A stretch of DNA of 64,000 bases. Origin: Alphaproteobacteria bacterium. GTDB taxonomy: Bacteria; Pseudomonadota; Alphaproteobacteria; Rickettsiales; UBA1997. The notes beneath the pieces were generated by a model. It was not told the origin of the DNA. It saw nothing but the letters and a program-made list of their open reading frames with translations, and did not search any database. The DNA is taken from positions 1 to 64,000 of the forward strand of contig BJGH01000001.1 in NCBI GenBank assembly GCA_014190355.1. The letters are read 5' to 3'. Positions 36,133 through 45,400 of the stretch are shown in pieces (positions within the stretch are counted from its first letter, which is position 1; each line of letters begins with the position of its first letter). Position numbers and translations under genes: made by a program.

Positions 36133-36987
36133 ATGACCGTTAAAATTCACAATTCCGAAGATTTTGAGAAAATGCGAAATGCCGGCAAACTTGCCAGCGA
36201 GATTTTAGACTTTATTGGTCAATTTGTCAAAGCAGGAATAACAACGCTTGAATTAGATCAAATTTGTCATAAGAAAATTATTGATTCTAATGCTATCCCT
36301 GCTCCTTTGGGCTATCATCCAAGTAACTTTATTTATCCCTTCCCTAGGTCAATTTGTACATCAGTAAATGAAGTAATTTGTCATGGCGTTCCATCTGAAC
36401 AAGTTTTAAAAAATGGCGATATAATCAATATCGATGTCACAGTAATTGTTGATGGATGGCACGGCGATAGCAGTCGAATGTATTATGTTGGAAAACCATC
36501 AGTTAAAGCTCAAAAACTTACTCAAACAACATACGAATGTTTAATGCTTGCTATTGAAGAAGCAAAACCCGGAAATCATCTAGGAGATATTGGTTTTGTA
36601 ATCCAAAATCATGCCGAAAAAAATGGTTTTTCAGTAGTTCGAGATTACTGTGGACATGGCATTGGCAAAGTTTTTCATGATGAACCAAGCGTTGTTCATT
36701 ATGGCAAAAAAGGCCAAGGACTTGAGCTCAAAGAAGGAATGTTTTTTACCATTGAACCTATGATCAATGAAGGTAACTTTCATGCCAAAAAAGATGAGAC
36801 TCTTAAAAATAAAGATCCAGTTCTTTATGAATGGACAATAATTACAGCTGATAAAAATCCAATTAATGGCAAAAGATCACTATCAGCCCAATTTGAGCAT
36901 ACCATTGGAATCACTTCAACAGGTTGCGAAATCTTCACTAAATCAATCAAAGATTTGGAATTACCAATTTTTAAAAATAATTTATAA
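36133..36987 (+). CDS. map: Methionine aminopeptidase type I
   Basis: This 284-residue metalloprotease removes initiator methionine from nascent proteins. Metal ligands are visible: Asp in INIDVTVIVDGWHGD, Asp in the HGDSSRM context, His in YCGHGIGKVFHDEP, Glu in FTIEPMI and Glu in QFEHTIGIT. SVNEVICHGVP is also a family signature. The length is slightly above the usual 255-265, with an insert near residue 220. The gene is divergent from rpoZ and starts the plus-strand run map-ilvE-nuclease. Confidence 0.96.
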   Translation: MTVKIHNSEDFEKMRNAGKLASEILDFIGQFVKAGITTLELDQICHKKIIDSNAIPAPLGYHPSNFIYPFPRSICTSVNEVICHGVPSEQVLKNGDIINIDVTVIVDGWHGDSSRMYYVGKPSVKAQKLTQTTYECLMLAIEEAKPGNHLGDIGFVIQNHAEKNGFSVVRDYCGHGIGKVFHDEPSVVHYGKKGQGLELKEGMFFTIEPMINEGNFHAKKDETLKNKDPVLYEWTIITADKNPINGKRSLSAQFEHTIGITSTGCEIFTKSIKDLELPIFKNNL

Positions 36988-37003
36988 CCTTTAATTAAAA
37001 TTT

Positions 37004-37888
37004 ATGACCGAAATTATCCCTTTTGACCTTCGCGATGGAACAATATTTTACAATGGTGAATTTGTTAAATGGCAAGATGCCAAAGTTCATGTTCTCAACC
37101 ATGGCCTTCATTATGCTTCGCTGGTTTTTGAAGGAGAGAGAGTTTATAATAAAAAAATATTTGAATCAACTAAACATTCGCAAAGACTTCATAACTCTGC
37201 ACAAATCATGGATTTTAAAATTCCATTTTCTGTTTCAGAAATTGATAGCATAAAAGTAGATTTAGTTAAAAAACAAAATATTGAAAACGGATACATTAGA
37301 GCATTTGCTTGGCGAGGTTCCGAAAAAATGGCAATCTCAGCTCAAGGTAATAAAATACATTTTGCCATAGCGTGTTGGAAATGGCCTTCTTATTACACTG
37401 AAGAATCAAAAAAAGCTGGTTTAAAAGTTAAATTTGCTCAATATCGTCGACCTCCTTTGGAATGTGCTCCTGTTCATGCTAAAGCTGCAGGACTTTATAT
37501 GATCTGCACAATTTCAAAACATCAAGTTGAGCGTGAAGGATTTAATGATGCACTAATGCTTGATTATCGTGGATATTTAGCTGAAGCTACTGGAGCAAAT
37601 TTATTTTTAGTAATGAAAAATAAGGAACTTCATACACCACTTGCTGATTGTTTTTTAAATGGTATTACTCGTCAAACAGTTATTGAACTTGCCAAAAAAA
37701 GAGCAATTAAAGTTGTTGAAAGACATATCCTGCCAGAAGAGCTTGAAAAAGCTGAAGACGTATTTATTACTGGAAGTGCTGCGGAAATTACAAGAATTAG
37801 CAATATTGAAAATAAGTATTTGTATCCAACTCCCAGTAAGACTACCTTAGATTTAATGGAAGATTATCAAAAACTTGTTCATAGTTAA
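37004..37888 (+). CDS. ilvE: Branched-chain amino acid aminotransferase IlvE
   Basis: This 294-residue class IV PLP aminotransferase would interconvert branched-chain amino acids and their keto acids. Seen: HVLNHGLHYASLVFEGERVY near residues 29-48, HAKAAGLYM with the PLP lysine (K near residue 162), EATGANLF, and VFITGSAAEI. The length fits IlvE. It starts 16 bases after map. No other branched-chain synthesis gene is in the window, so it may serve catabolism, the last synthetic step, or supply of branched-chain keto acids. Confidence 0.9.
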   Translation: MTEIIPFDLRDGTIFYNGEFVKWQDAKVHVLNHGLHYASLVFEGERVYNKKIFESTKHSQRLHNSAQIMDFKIPFSVSEIDSIKVDLVKKQNIENGYIRAFAWRGSEKMAISAQGNKIHFAIACWKWPSYYTEESKKAGLKVKFAQYRRPPLECAPVHAKAAGLYMICTISKHQVEREGFNDALMLDYRGYLAEATGANLFLVMKNKELHTPLADCFLNGITRQTVIELAKKRAIKVVERHILPEELEKAEDVFITGSAAEITRISNIENKYLYPTPSKTTLDLMEDYQKLVHS

Positions 37889-37892
37889 AAAA

Positions 37893-38531
37893 ATGACTAT
37901 CATAAAAATAAAAAAGATATTAACTTCAAAATTTTTTTTGTCTAAAACTAAATTTTTTTTTAAATTACTTTTAGTAGATAGACTTTCCTATTTTTTTGCC
38001 CTAAGCTTTATAGTTACAACTTTTACAATCGCCTGTAAAGATTCAGCAATATCTCAAAGCGAAAACTTAAAGGTTAAATCTCATCTAAATTTTAGCGAAA
38101 AATTTTCAGGAAAAGCCTATGTTCTTGACGGTGATTCAGTAAGAGTTAGTGGAAAAGAAGTTCGTTTATTTGGTATTGATGCACCTGAATATAGCCAAAC
38201 TTGTTTTAATAAAAAAAATATTAAATATTATTGTGGACTTAACAGCAAGGAATTTCTTATCAAACTAATTGGTGGAAAAAAAGTTGATTGTTTGTATGCT
38301 CAGAAAGATAAATATGATCGTTTTCTTGCCAAATGCTATCTTGATAATTTATCAATTAATGAAGAAATTATTAAAAATGGAATGGCTGTTGTCTATAATT
38401 TTACTGAAAGTGATGAAAAAATTGATAAACTTGAAGAGCAAGCTAAAAATAAAAAAATTGGAATTTGGCAAGGAGCATTTGAATTACCAAAAAATTATCG
38501 AAAAAAAAACCCTAACTTACATAAAAAATAG
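37893..38531 (+). CDS. Thermonuclease (SNase-like) family protein with membrane-targeting N-terminus
   Basis: The about 212-residue product has a basic, hydrophobic N-terminal segment (about residues 20-50) that should act as a signal or anchor. A staphylococcal-nuclease-like OB fold follows: GKAYVLDGDSVRV, VRLFGIDAPE with the catalytic Arg/Asp context, and DKYDRFLAKC with the second catalytic arginine. It would cut nucleic acids in the periplasm or outside the cell. I use ATG 37893; a TTG at 37875 overlapping ilvE would add six residues. It may help scavenge nucleotides, which is inference. Confidence 0.8.
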   Translation: MTIIKIKKILTSKFFLSKTKFFFKLLLVDRLSYFFALSFIVTTFTIACKDSAISQSENLKVKSHLNFSEKFSGKAYVLDGDSVRVSGKEVRLFGIDAPEYSQTCFNKKNIKYYCGLNSKEFLIKLIGGKKVDCLYAQKDKYDRFLAKCYLDNLSINEEIIKNGMAVVYNFTESDEKIDKLEEQAKNKKIGIWQGAFELPKNYRKKNPNLHKK

Positions 38532-38578
38532 GTTTTTATAGATCATAATAATTTTAATTAATAATTTAACTAATAAAA

Positions 38579-39628
38579 ATGAAAAAAATTCGTGTTGCAA
38601 TTCTAGGAGCGTCTGGTTACACTGGAATTGAATTAATTAGACTTCTTCTTAACCATCCATTGGTCGAAATTTGTGAATTAATTGCCAATAGTAATGCTGA
38701 TCAAGAAATTCATGAACTTTATGATCATTTAACAAATTTTAATCTTCCCAAGTTAAAAAAAATTGATAATTCAGATTTTAGTAAAATTGATGTTGTTTTT
38801 GGATGCCTACCGCATAGCACTTCCCAGCAGATTTTTAAAAATATTTTAAGTGATAAAAATAATTCTCACCTTACAATTATTGACCTTTCAGCAGATTTTC
38901 GTTATGACAATCCCGCTAATTACCAAAAATGGTATGATCATCCCCATTTGGCTACAGAATTGCAAAAACAGGCAGTCTATGGTCTAAGTGAAATTAATCG
39001 CAGTAAAATTAAAAAAGCAAGAATCGTGGCATGTCCGGGATGTTATCCAACCTCAGCCTTATTGCCGTTAATTCCTCTATTAAAAAATAATTTAATATCA
39101 GCAAATGACATCATAATTGATTCCAAATCAGGTGTTTCAGGAGCAGGAAGAAATCTTAAAACATCCAATTTATTTTGTGAAATTAATAACTCCATAAAAG
39201 CTTATAGCATTGGTAAACACCGTCATATTGGCGAAATTGAACAAGAATTAACTAAAGCCAAAAACCACACTGTTAACATCGAGTTTACCCCTCACCTTTT
39301 ACCGGTTAATCGCGGAATAATTTCAACTATCTATTGCAAAACCAATGATAATATCACTATCAATGATATTAAAAATTGCTTATCAACAACTTATGATGAT
39401 GAATATTTTGTTAAACTAGTTGAACATGAGATCGCTTTACACAATGTTGTTGGTAGCAACTTCAGCCTGATAGCTGTCAATCAAGGAAATTGCTCAAAAT
39501 CAATTATCATCACTTGCGTTATTGACAACTTATGCAAAGGTGCATCTGGACAAGCTATTCAAAATATGAATATAATTTTTGATCTTGATGAAAAATTAGG
39601 ACTGGAAATTAATCCACTTTTTCCATAA
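38579..39628 (+). CDS. argC: N-acetyl-gamma-glutamyl-phosphate reductase ArgC
   Basis: This 349-residue enzyme is the NADPH-dependent third step of arginine synthesis. Seen: the N-terminal nucleotide motif ILGASGYTGIELIRLL (residues 8-23), the catalytic cysteine in ACPGCYPTS near residue 155, and KHRHIGEIEQ with the catalytic histidine. The length matches long-type ArgC. It is followed by mnmE after 4 bases, so they are co-transcribed. Together with the argD-type gene it suggests at least a partial arginine pathway, unusual for obligate intracellular Rickettsiales. Confidence 0.95.
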   Translation: MKKIRVAILGASGYTGIELIRLLLNHPLVEICELIANSNADQEIHELYDHLTNFNLPKLKKIDNSDFSKIDVVFGCLPHSTSQQIFKNILSDKNNSHLTIIDLSADFRYDNPANYQKWYDHPHLATELQKQAVYGLSEINRSKIKKARIVACPGCYPTSALLPLIPLLKNNLISANDIIIDSKSGVSGAGRNLKTSNLFCEINNSIKAYSIGKHRHIGEIEQELTKAKNHTVNIEFTPHLLPVNRGIISTIYCKTNDNITINDIKNCLSTTYDDEYFVKLVEHEIALHNVVGSNFSLIAVNQGNCSKSIIITCVIDNLCKGASGQAIQNMNIIFDLDEKLGLEINPLFP

Positions 39629-39632
39629 ACAA

Positions 39633-40973
39633 ATGTCAACAATCTTTGCCTTAATAACCTCGCCAAGTCGAGCTGGTGTAGCAATTATTAGAATATCTGG
39701 ACCTGATGCATTAAATTGTCTAAAGGTATTAGGTTGCAAAAAAATTCCGCAATCTCACCAAACTTTTCTTCAAAAATTATATAACCCTTTAAATAATCAA
39801 TTACTTGATCAAGCTTTAATAACTTATTTTAAATCACCAAAAAGTTATACTGCAGAAGATGTCGTTGAGATCAATCTTCATGCCTCTCCATTTATAATTA
39901 AAACCCTGCATCACATTCTTTTACAACAAAAGAATATTCGCTTAAGCCTACCTGGAGAATTTTCTAAAAGAGCATTTCTCAATGGTAAAATTGATTTGGT
40001 TCAAGCTCAAGCAATTCCAGATTTAATTGCTAGTGAAACTGAAATTCAACATCAACAAGCCATTAAACAACTTGCTGGTGAATTAGGAAATTTGTACGAA
40101 AAATGGCGAACAATGCTTTTAGAAGCAATAGCTCTGATTCAAGCAAATATTGATTTTCCTGACGATGATATTCCAACATCAACAATTTTAAGAATTGAAG
40201 AAATTGTAAGAACACTAATAAATGAAATCAAAAATCATCTTGATGACAATTACATTGGTCAAAAAATTAAAGATGGTTTAAACCTAGTTATACTTGGTTC
40301 AGTTAATGCTGGAAAATCTACTTTAATTAATTTTCTTACTAAAAGTGAAATTGCTATAGTTTCTGATATAGCAGGAACAACCCGAGATATTATTGAAACT
40401 CATTTATCAATAAAAGGGTTAATGGTCAGAATTGCTGATACTGCAGGAATAAGAACAACCAGCGATCCTATTGAGCAAGAAGGAATTAATCGGGCATTGA
40501 AAAAATCGCAAAATGCTGATTTAAAAATTTTAGTGATAGATTTACAAAATCCAAGTTTTGACCATCACCTAATTGATAATAAAACTATAGTTTTATTAAA
40601 CAAAGTTGATAAGATAAAAAATTTTAATTTAAAAAGTTTTATTGAAAAAAATTCTCTAAATAATTACGCTGATAAAATTTTAGAAATCTCACTAACCAAT
40701 AATATCAACTCATCTCAGCTTATCACATTAATTGAAGATGAGGTAGAAAAATTAATTCCAAAACTTAATTATCCAGCAATCACTCAAGAAAGATATCGAA
40801 CAATTTTACAGAATTGTTTAGAAAATTTAAAAAATTTTTCATTTACCAATAACATAGAAATATCAGCTCATGAATTATGGCAGACTAGCGTTGAACTTGG
40901 AAAAATTACTGGCAAATTTGATATTGAAAGTATCCTAGATATAATTTTTTCAAGTTTTTGTATTGGAAAATAA
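39633..40973 (+). CDS. mnmE: tRNA modification GTPase MnmE
   Basis: This 446-residue potassium-dependent GTPase works with MnmG to install cmnm5U34 in tRNA. The N-terminal folate-binding domain starts with TIFALITSPSRAGVAIIRISG. The G domain has GSVNAGKSTL near residue 220, the DIAGTTRD switch and DTAGIR. The C-terminus ends with SFCIGK, the conserved C-[IV]-GK tail with the functional cysteine. The length fits MnmE (about 450). It lies 4 bases after argC. MnmG is not in the window. Confidence 0.97.
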   Translation: MSTIFALITSPSRAGVAIIRISGPDALNCLKVLGCKKIPQSHQTFLQKLYNPLNNQLLDQALITYFKSPKSYTAEDVVEINLHASPFIIKTLHHILLQQKNIRLSLPGEFSKRAFLNGKIDLVQAQAIPDLIASETEIQHQQAIKQLAGELGNLYEKWRTMLLEAIALIQANIDFPDDDIPTSTILRIEEIVRTLINEIKNHLDDNYIGQKIKDGLNLVILGSVNAGKSTLINFLTKSEIAIVSDIAGTTRDIIETHLSIKGLMVRIADTAGIRTTSDPIEQEGINRALKKSQNADLKILVIDLQNPSFDHHLIDNKTIVLLNKVDKIKNFNLKSFIEKNSLNNYADKILEISLTNNINSSQLITLIEDEVEKLIPKLNYPAITQERYRTILQNCLENLKNFSFTNNIEISAHELWQTSVELGKITGKFDIESILDIIFSSFCIGK

Positions 40974-41028
40974 TTATTCGTAATTAAATTCATAATAATT
41001 TTTTATTAATAAATTAATTAAAATACTT

Positions 41029-41577
41029 GTGACATTTGTTATTGTTCCACAAATTGAAGCTTTAGTTTTTGATGCCTCATCCTTTTTTAGCATGCATCCT
41101 GGCTTGGTTCATGAAATTGGTGGACACTCCATTGCTCATGTTTTATATAGCTTCATCAAAAGAACCTGTCATCGTCGTGGATTAAGCAGAAGAGAAATGC
41201 GTAAAGTTATTAATCGCAGAAATCGTTGGTTCGTTGATAACATTATAATGCACCATAAAAGGCTTCATGATCACAATCGAAAAGTTATTATTAGCGATGC
41301 CAGAAAAAGAGCTCTTACTAAAAAAGAAAACAACTCTCAAAACCATTTTAATGCTGAAATTGAATCAAAATCACATGCTAATAAAATTAATACTCGAAGT
41401 CATTTTTATGATTCGCAAAACTACAGTGAAAGTGCTGATGAAAAAAAGAACAGAAAAGAGCAATCTCAATTAATTACTAATCGTCTTGAAATGCGTAAAA
41501 AAAGAGCCAGAAGTAGATGGATTGCCCATTTCAATAACCAAACTCGAACTAAACTCGATGATAAGGATGATTGTTAA
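41029..41577 (+). CDS. Basic protein of unknown function with an HEIGGH segment
   Basis: I do not recognise this 182-residue protein. It starts with GTG at 41029; an ATG 21 codons later is the only early alternative. Residues 25-45 contain HEIGGHSIAHVLY, which fits the HEXXH pattern of zinc proteases but may be chance. The rest is very basic (Arg/Lys/His-rich, RRxxRR clusters) and probably binds nucleic acid or ribosomes. Its end overlaps the end of rlmH by 29 bases in a convergent arrangement. It follows mnmE by 55 bases. Confidence 0.6.
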   Translation: MTFVIVPQIEALVFDASSFFSMHPGLVHEIGGHSIAHVLYSFIKRTCHRRGLSRREMRKVINRRNRWFVDNIIMHHKRLHDHNRKVIISDARKRALTKKENNSQNHFNAEIESKSHANKINTRSHFYDSQNYSESADEKKNRKEQSQLITNRLEMRKKRARSRWIAHFNNQTRTKLDDKDDC

Positions 41578-42013
41578 TTATTGTTTGAGCACGATATATT
41601 TGTTCAATTAAAACTATTCTTGCCATAAGATGTGGCAAAGTCATTTTACTTAGCGACATAACTAAATTAGCTCTTTTAATAATCATTTGATCAAGACCAT
41701 CAGCTCCACCCAAAATAAAAATAATGTCCCTTGAGCAATTTATTCGATAATTATTGATAATTTTAGAAAATTCAACGCTATCTAGTTGCTTTCCTTTTTC
41801 ATCTAAGGCAATAATAACATCATCTTTTTTTATATTGTTTAAAATTATCTCACATTCTTTTTGCTTTAGTAAATCTGAATTTAAATTATTAGCGTTTTTT
41901 AATTTCAACTCTCTTAATTCAATCTTAAAAGTAATTCTTTTAATAAATTCTTCAAAAATAATTTTATAAGGAGAGTTATTAAAACTCCCAAAAGCAAAAA
42001 TAATAATTTTCAT
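41549..42013 (-). CDS. rlmH: 23S rRNA (pseudouridine1915-N3)-methyltransferase RlmH
   Basis: This 154-residue SPOUT-family methyltransferase modifies helix 69 of 23S rRNA. Seen: the SAM-binding trefoil segment FILGGADGLD near residues 99-108 and the C-terminal tail LPHLMARIVLIEQIYRAQ followed by NNHPYHR, both diagnostic of RlmH. The length matches the family (155). It overlaps the end of the basic unknown gene on the other strand by 29 bases. Confidence 0.95.
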   Translation of the reverse strand: MKIIIFAFGSFNNSPYKIIFEEFIKRITFKIELRELKLKNANNLNSDLLKQKECEIILNNIKKDDVIIALDEKGKQLDSVEFSKIINNYRINCSRDIIFILGGADGLDQMIIKRANLVMSLSKMTLPHLMARIVLIEQIYRAQTIINNHPYHRV

Positions 42014-42460
42014 AAAAAATTAAATTTATAATTTCAATTTATTTTTTTAAATTTATTTTAATTGTAGGCTAAAACTTTTTTTAAAAAGCTAAAATCTATT
42101 TTTTATAAATTTTAGAAATACCTTAAAAATTATAAGCAATAAAATCTTTATAGCAGATAAACATTATTTATAAAAACTTTATTTTTAAAATATTATCTCA
42201 AAAAATTTTACTAAATTTAATATTTGTTCAGCAAAAATACTAAATAATTAGCAAAATATAATTTTATCGAATCGCCAATAACAAAGCAATTTAAAAAACT
42301 TTAGGAAATTTTTGTATTAAAAATTTAATTTATTTTTGAATAATATTAAATTTTTTAAATTTAAAAAAATACAAATTCAAATTTAAAATTATAAACATGG
42401 TAAATGCAATATTCACCGAATATTTTGTCTTACGAGGTTTACTAACAACTCAAATAAAAC
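42014..42460. other. AT-rich gene-free stretch upstream of the first VirB6-like gene
   Basis: The 447 bases are almost pure A/T with low-complexity runs and short AT-only hairpins, such as the one at about 42318-42353. At the right end, from 42397, the composition changes and a 23-codon ORF runs into the TTG start of the VirB6-like gene. No tRNA or clear promoter boxes could be scored with confidence. Confidence 0.5.
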
Positions 42461-42468
42461 TTGTTTAA
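42397..42468 (+). other. Possible 23-codon leader ORF overlapping the VirB6-like start
   Basis: An ATG at 42397 opens a frame (MVNAIFTEYFVLRG at its start) that stops with TAA at 42466-42468, overlapping the TTG start at 42461 in another frame. It is richer in non-AT codons than the flanking sequence. It may couple translation to the TTG start, be a gene remnant, or be chance. Confidence 0.25.
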
Positions 42469-45400
42469 AAAATTTATTAAACACTATCAAAATAAATTTA
42501 ATTTAATATCAATTCTTGTTCTTGGCTTATTTTTAGTGTCTTCCTGCACTTATAATGGTTGTATAGAAGCAGATGATTTCGGTGAATTTGAAAATCAAAT
42601 TTTAAGAGTTTATGCCAATACCACAGATAATAGTTGTAAATTTGATACTTCAAAAAAAGCAAACGATACTATATTCCAAGGCTCAGGAATGATCAAATGC
42701 CTCCGAGAAGATCTTTATTCTAATTACAAAGGTTGTGATAAAATTAATGATTACGATACACGTTATCAATGCTTTGTATCATGTTATGATAAATGTCAAT
42801 TAAATTTAGTAAAAGATTCTTTAGGAACTGAACCAGCTTGGATTGCAACCAACTCAATTAGCTCAGGACTAAAACCCTCCATAACAATTATGCCCGACAG
42901 TGAAATAAGTATTAAAGTTAAAGGTAATGTTAAACTTGGAGAAGAAATCTATTCATCCTACATATTCACTAATTCCAAAAGCAATGCATATGACACTATT
43001 AAATTAGACAACGAACCAAGTTCTTCATCAATTTATACAAAATACTTTATTGATCTAGTCGCGGGATCGTCAACATCAATAAGATTTTACTCAAATTGGG
43101 TTGATACTGCTGATCCATCTCCCGACACAGGCGCAACAAGAACCATTGGTCCAGGAACATCCAGATTAGTTTCTCCAACAACTGGCATTACCGTTGATTC
43201 ATCAAGTAACACAATAATTAACGGCATTAAAAGAGTCTTAATTTATACCATTCCTCATCCAAATGGCTATGTATTATCTAACTCTTGTATTGGATCGATT
43301 CCAGCAGGATCTTCTAATAAAGAATCAACATGTATTCAAGGATTCCCATTACTTCCCGATCCAAGAGTTTGGGGATGTACTTATCCATCAGCAACTGCCT
43401 CCAACCCTGCGACAACTGCCAACTGTTCAAACAGTTTGCTTCCAGCAAATAACTATCGAGCCTTTTATCCACAATCAACTTATTCAGCTGCAGACATAAA
43501 TAATTATTATCCGGTCTCAAACTCTTCTAAGCTTGCCCAACTTAACATCTATGGAGGTTTTATAAGGTGGACTTCAGATATGCTAAAACAAACAAGTTTT
43601 GATCCATTTGTTAGAGATAATGTTAGTTGTGATTCCCTTGGAAATTGCTCTAATCTTGAAACTATGGATCAATATATTGATGGAAGAATTTTGGGAAATA
43701 TTTCTTCAAGAAATGCCGAGATTACAAACCGTAATAACTTCGCTAAAAGATTATATTTTCGCTCAATAACATCTGATGCCAATTGTAAATCAGGTTATTC
43801 CCTTACAGTTACTAACCTTGATCAAAGAAACATTAATTATAACATTCCTCAAGCTATTACAATCTCTTCCTCATGGAGTTCAAATTTTGTTGATCTCGAG
43901 CCAAATGGTGGAAAAATTTCAATTGGAGCATTAACAAGAGCAAGCTCTTCGGGAGTTAATTGTGGCAATTTCATAGCTTTAAAATATATTCCATATCATG
44001 ATATTCTTATTGAAAAATCAGGATTAGTTAAATTTACTAATGTAGGCGCAACTGGATCATGCACCTTAAATGCCAGAATTATCAACACTTTAGCAACAGA
44101 TGAGGAATATTACGAATTTCCCACTGACTCTCAAGATCCCTTTAGCTCTCTAAGCGTTCCTGGTTTATCTGCTGGGGGCTCAATTAATTGGTCAAATGAG
44201 GTTTTTGTTAGAAAAAACCAAGCTATTCGAATCAGTCCAACTTCTTGGAATAGTAGCTTCATAACACCTAACGGCTTTGCTCAATGCGGAATTGGTATGG
44301 CAATGTTTATTAACCCAAAACCTGCGGCAATATGCAAAGGAACAGCTAATGACTATGTTTTTAATAGTCTTTGTGACATTGATTATAATTTAAATAATCT
44401 TATTATTGGTTGTAAGCCTACATCAATAGACTGCGAAGACCCAGAAAAAAACTCATATTGCCCAAAATCATCAAATTGCCAATTCAAATTAGAAAATTGT
44501 ATTGATGGCACTGAAACTACCGCTAAAACAGGCTGTACAACTCCCAATACCAATACAATTGGTACCTGCACCTACACCACCACTATAACAGCAGCAAAAT
44601 GCACTTCATGCTCTTCAAAACTTTTAGAGGCAACCAAAGAAGTTCCAAAATACGCAATTTCAAATGTTGATGCTTGTTTTGATTTAGAAAATTATCGAGG
44701 AAGAGTTTCATCAATAAGTTTAAATGCCAATGGAATTTCTGATAATCTTAAAAATAAAGGATTGAAATTTTTAGAATCATTCAATGGTAATTATGGAAGT
44801 CTATGGCCAAGTGCTGAAAGTAACGAAACCGTAAGTAGCAATATTGTTCATCAATTAAAAAACCCAATTATTGTATCACAAAATTCTCGACTAATATTTA
44901 CTTATATTGATGGAGGAGATTTTACTCAAAGTCAAACTGCTCTTAACAACAACACCGGAGGTTTACATATCAAGCTTGGTAATTCAATGAGTTTTAAAAA
45001 TGGCGATTGGTTACAAATTATGTTATGTAGTGATTCTGGGTATAATTGTTATGGATCTAATCCAACCCACATCTCAGGTCAGAGTAAAATTACAAATCAT
45101 CGTCAACCAACCACAGATATTGAAAGACAGTACCCAAATTACGCCTTAGGAAATTATAAATTTGATATTTATGGTAATATTTATCGTTATACCCCTCCAA
45201 ATCCAAATGAAGACTGTAAAATTAATGGCGTAGTAACTCAAATTGGCTCTAGTTTTTATTGTCACACCTATGAATCAAGAACTAATAACGATTTAAATGC
45301 AATGACCACCACTCAAAAGCAAACCAGATTAACAAATATAGAAAAATTAAGATTATCTTTTAAAATTCTTGATCCAGATCAATTAAATTGTTATGTTGAT

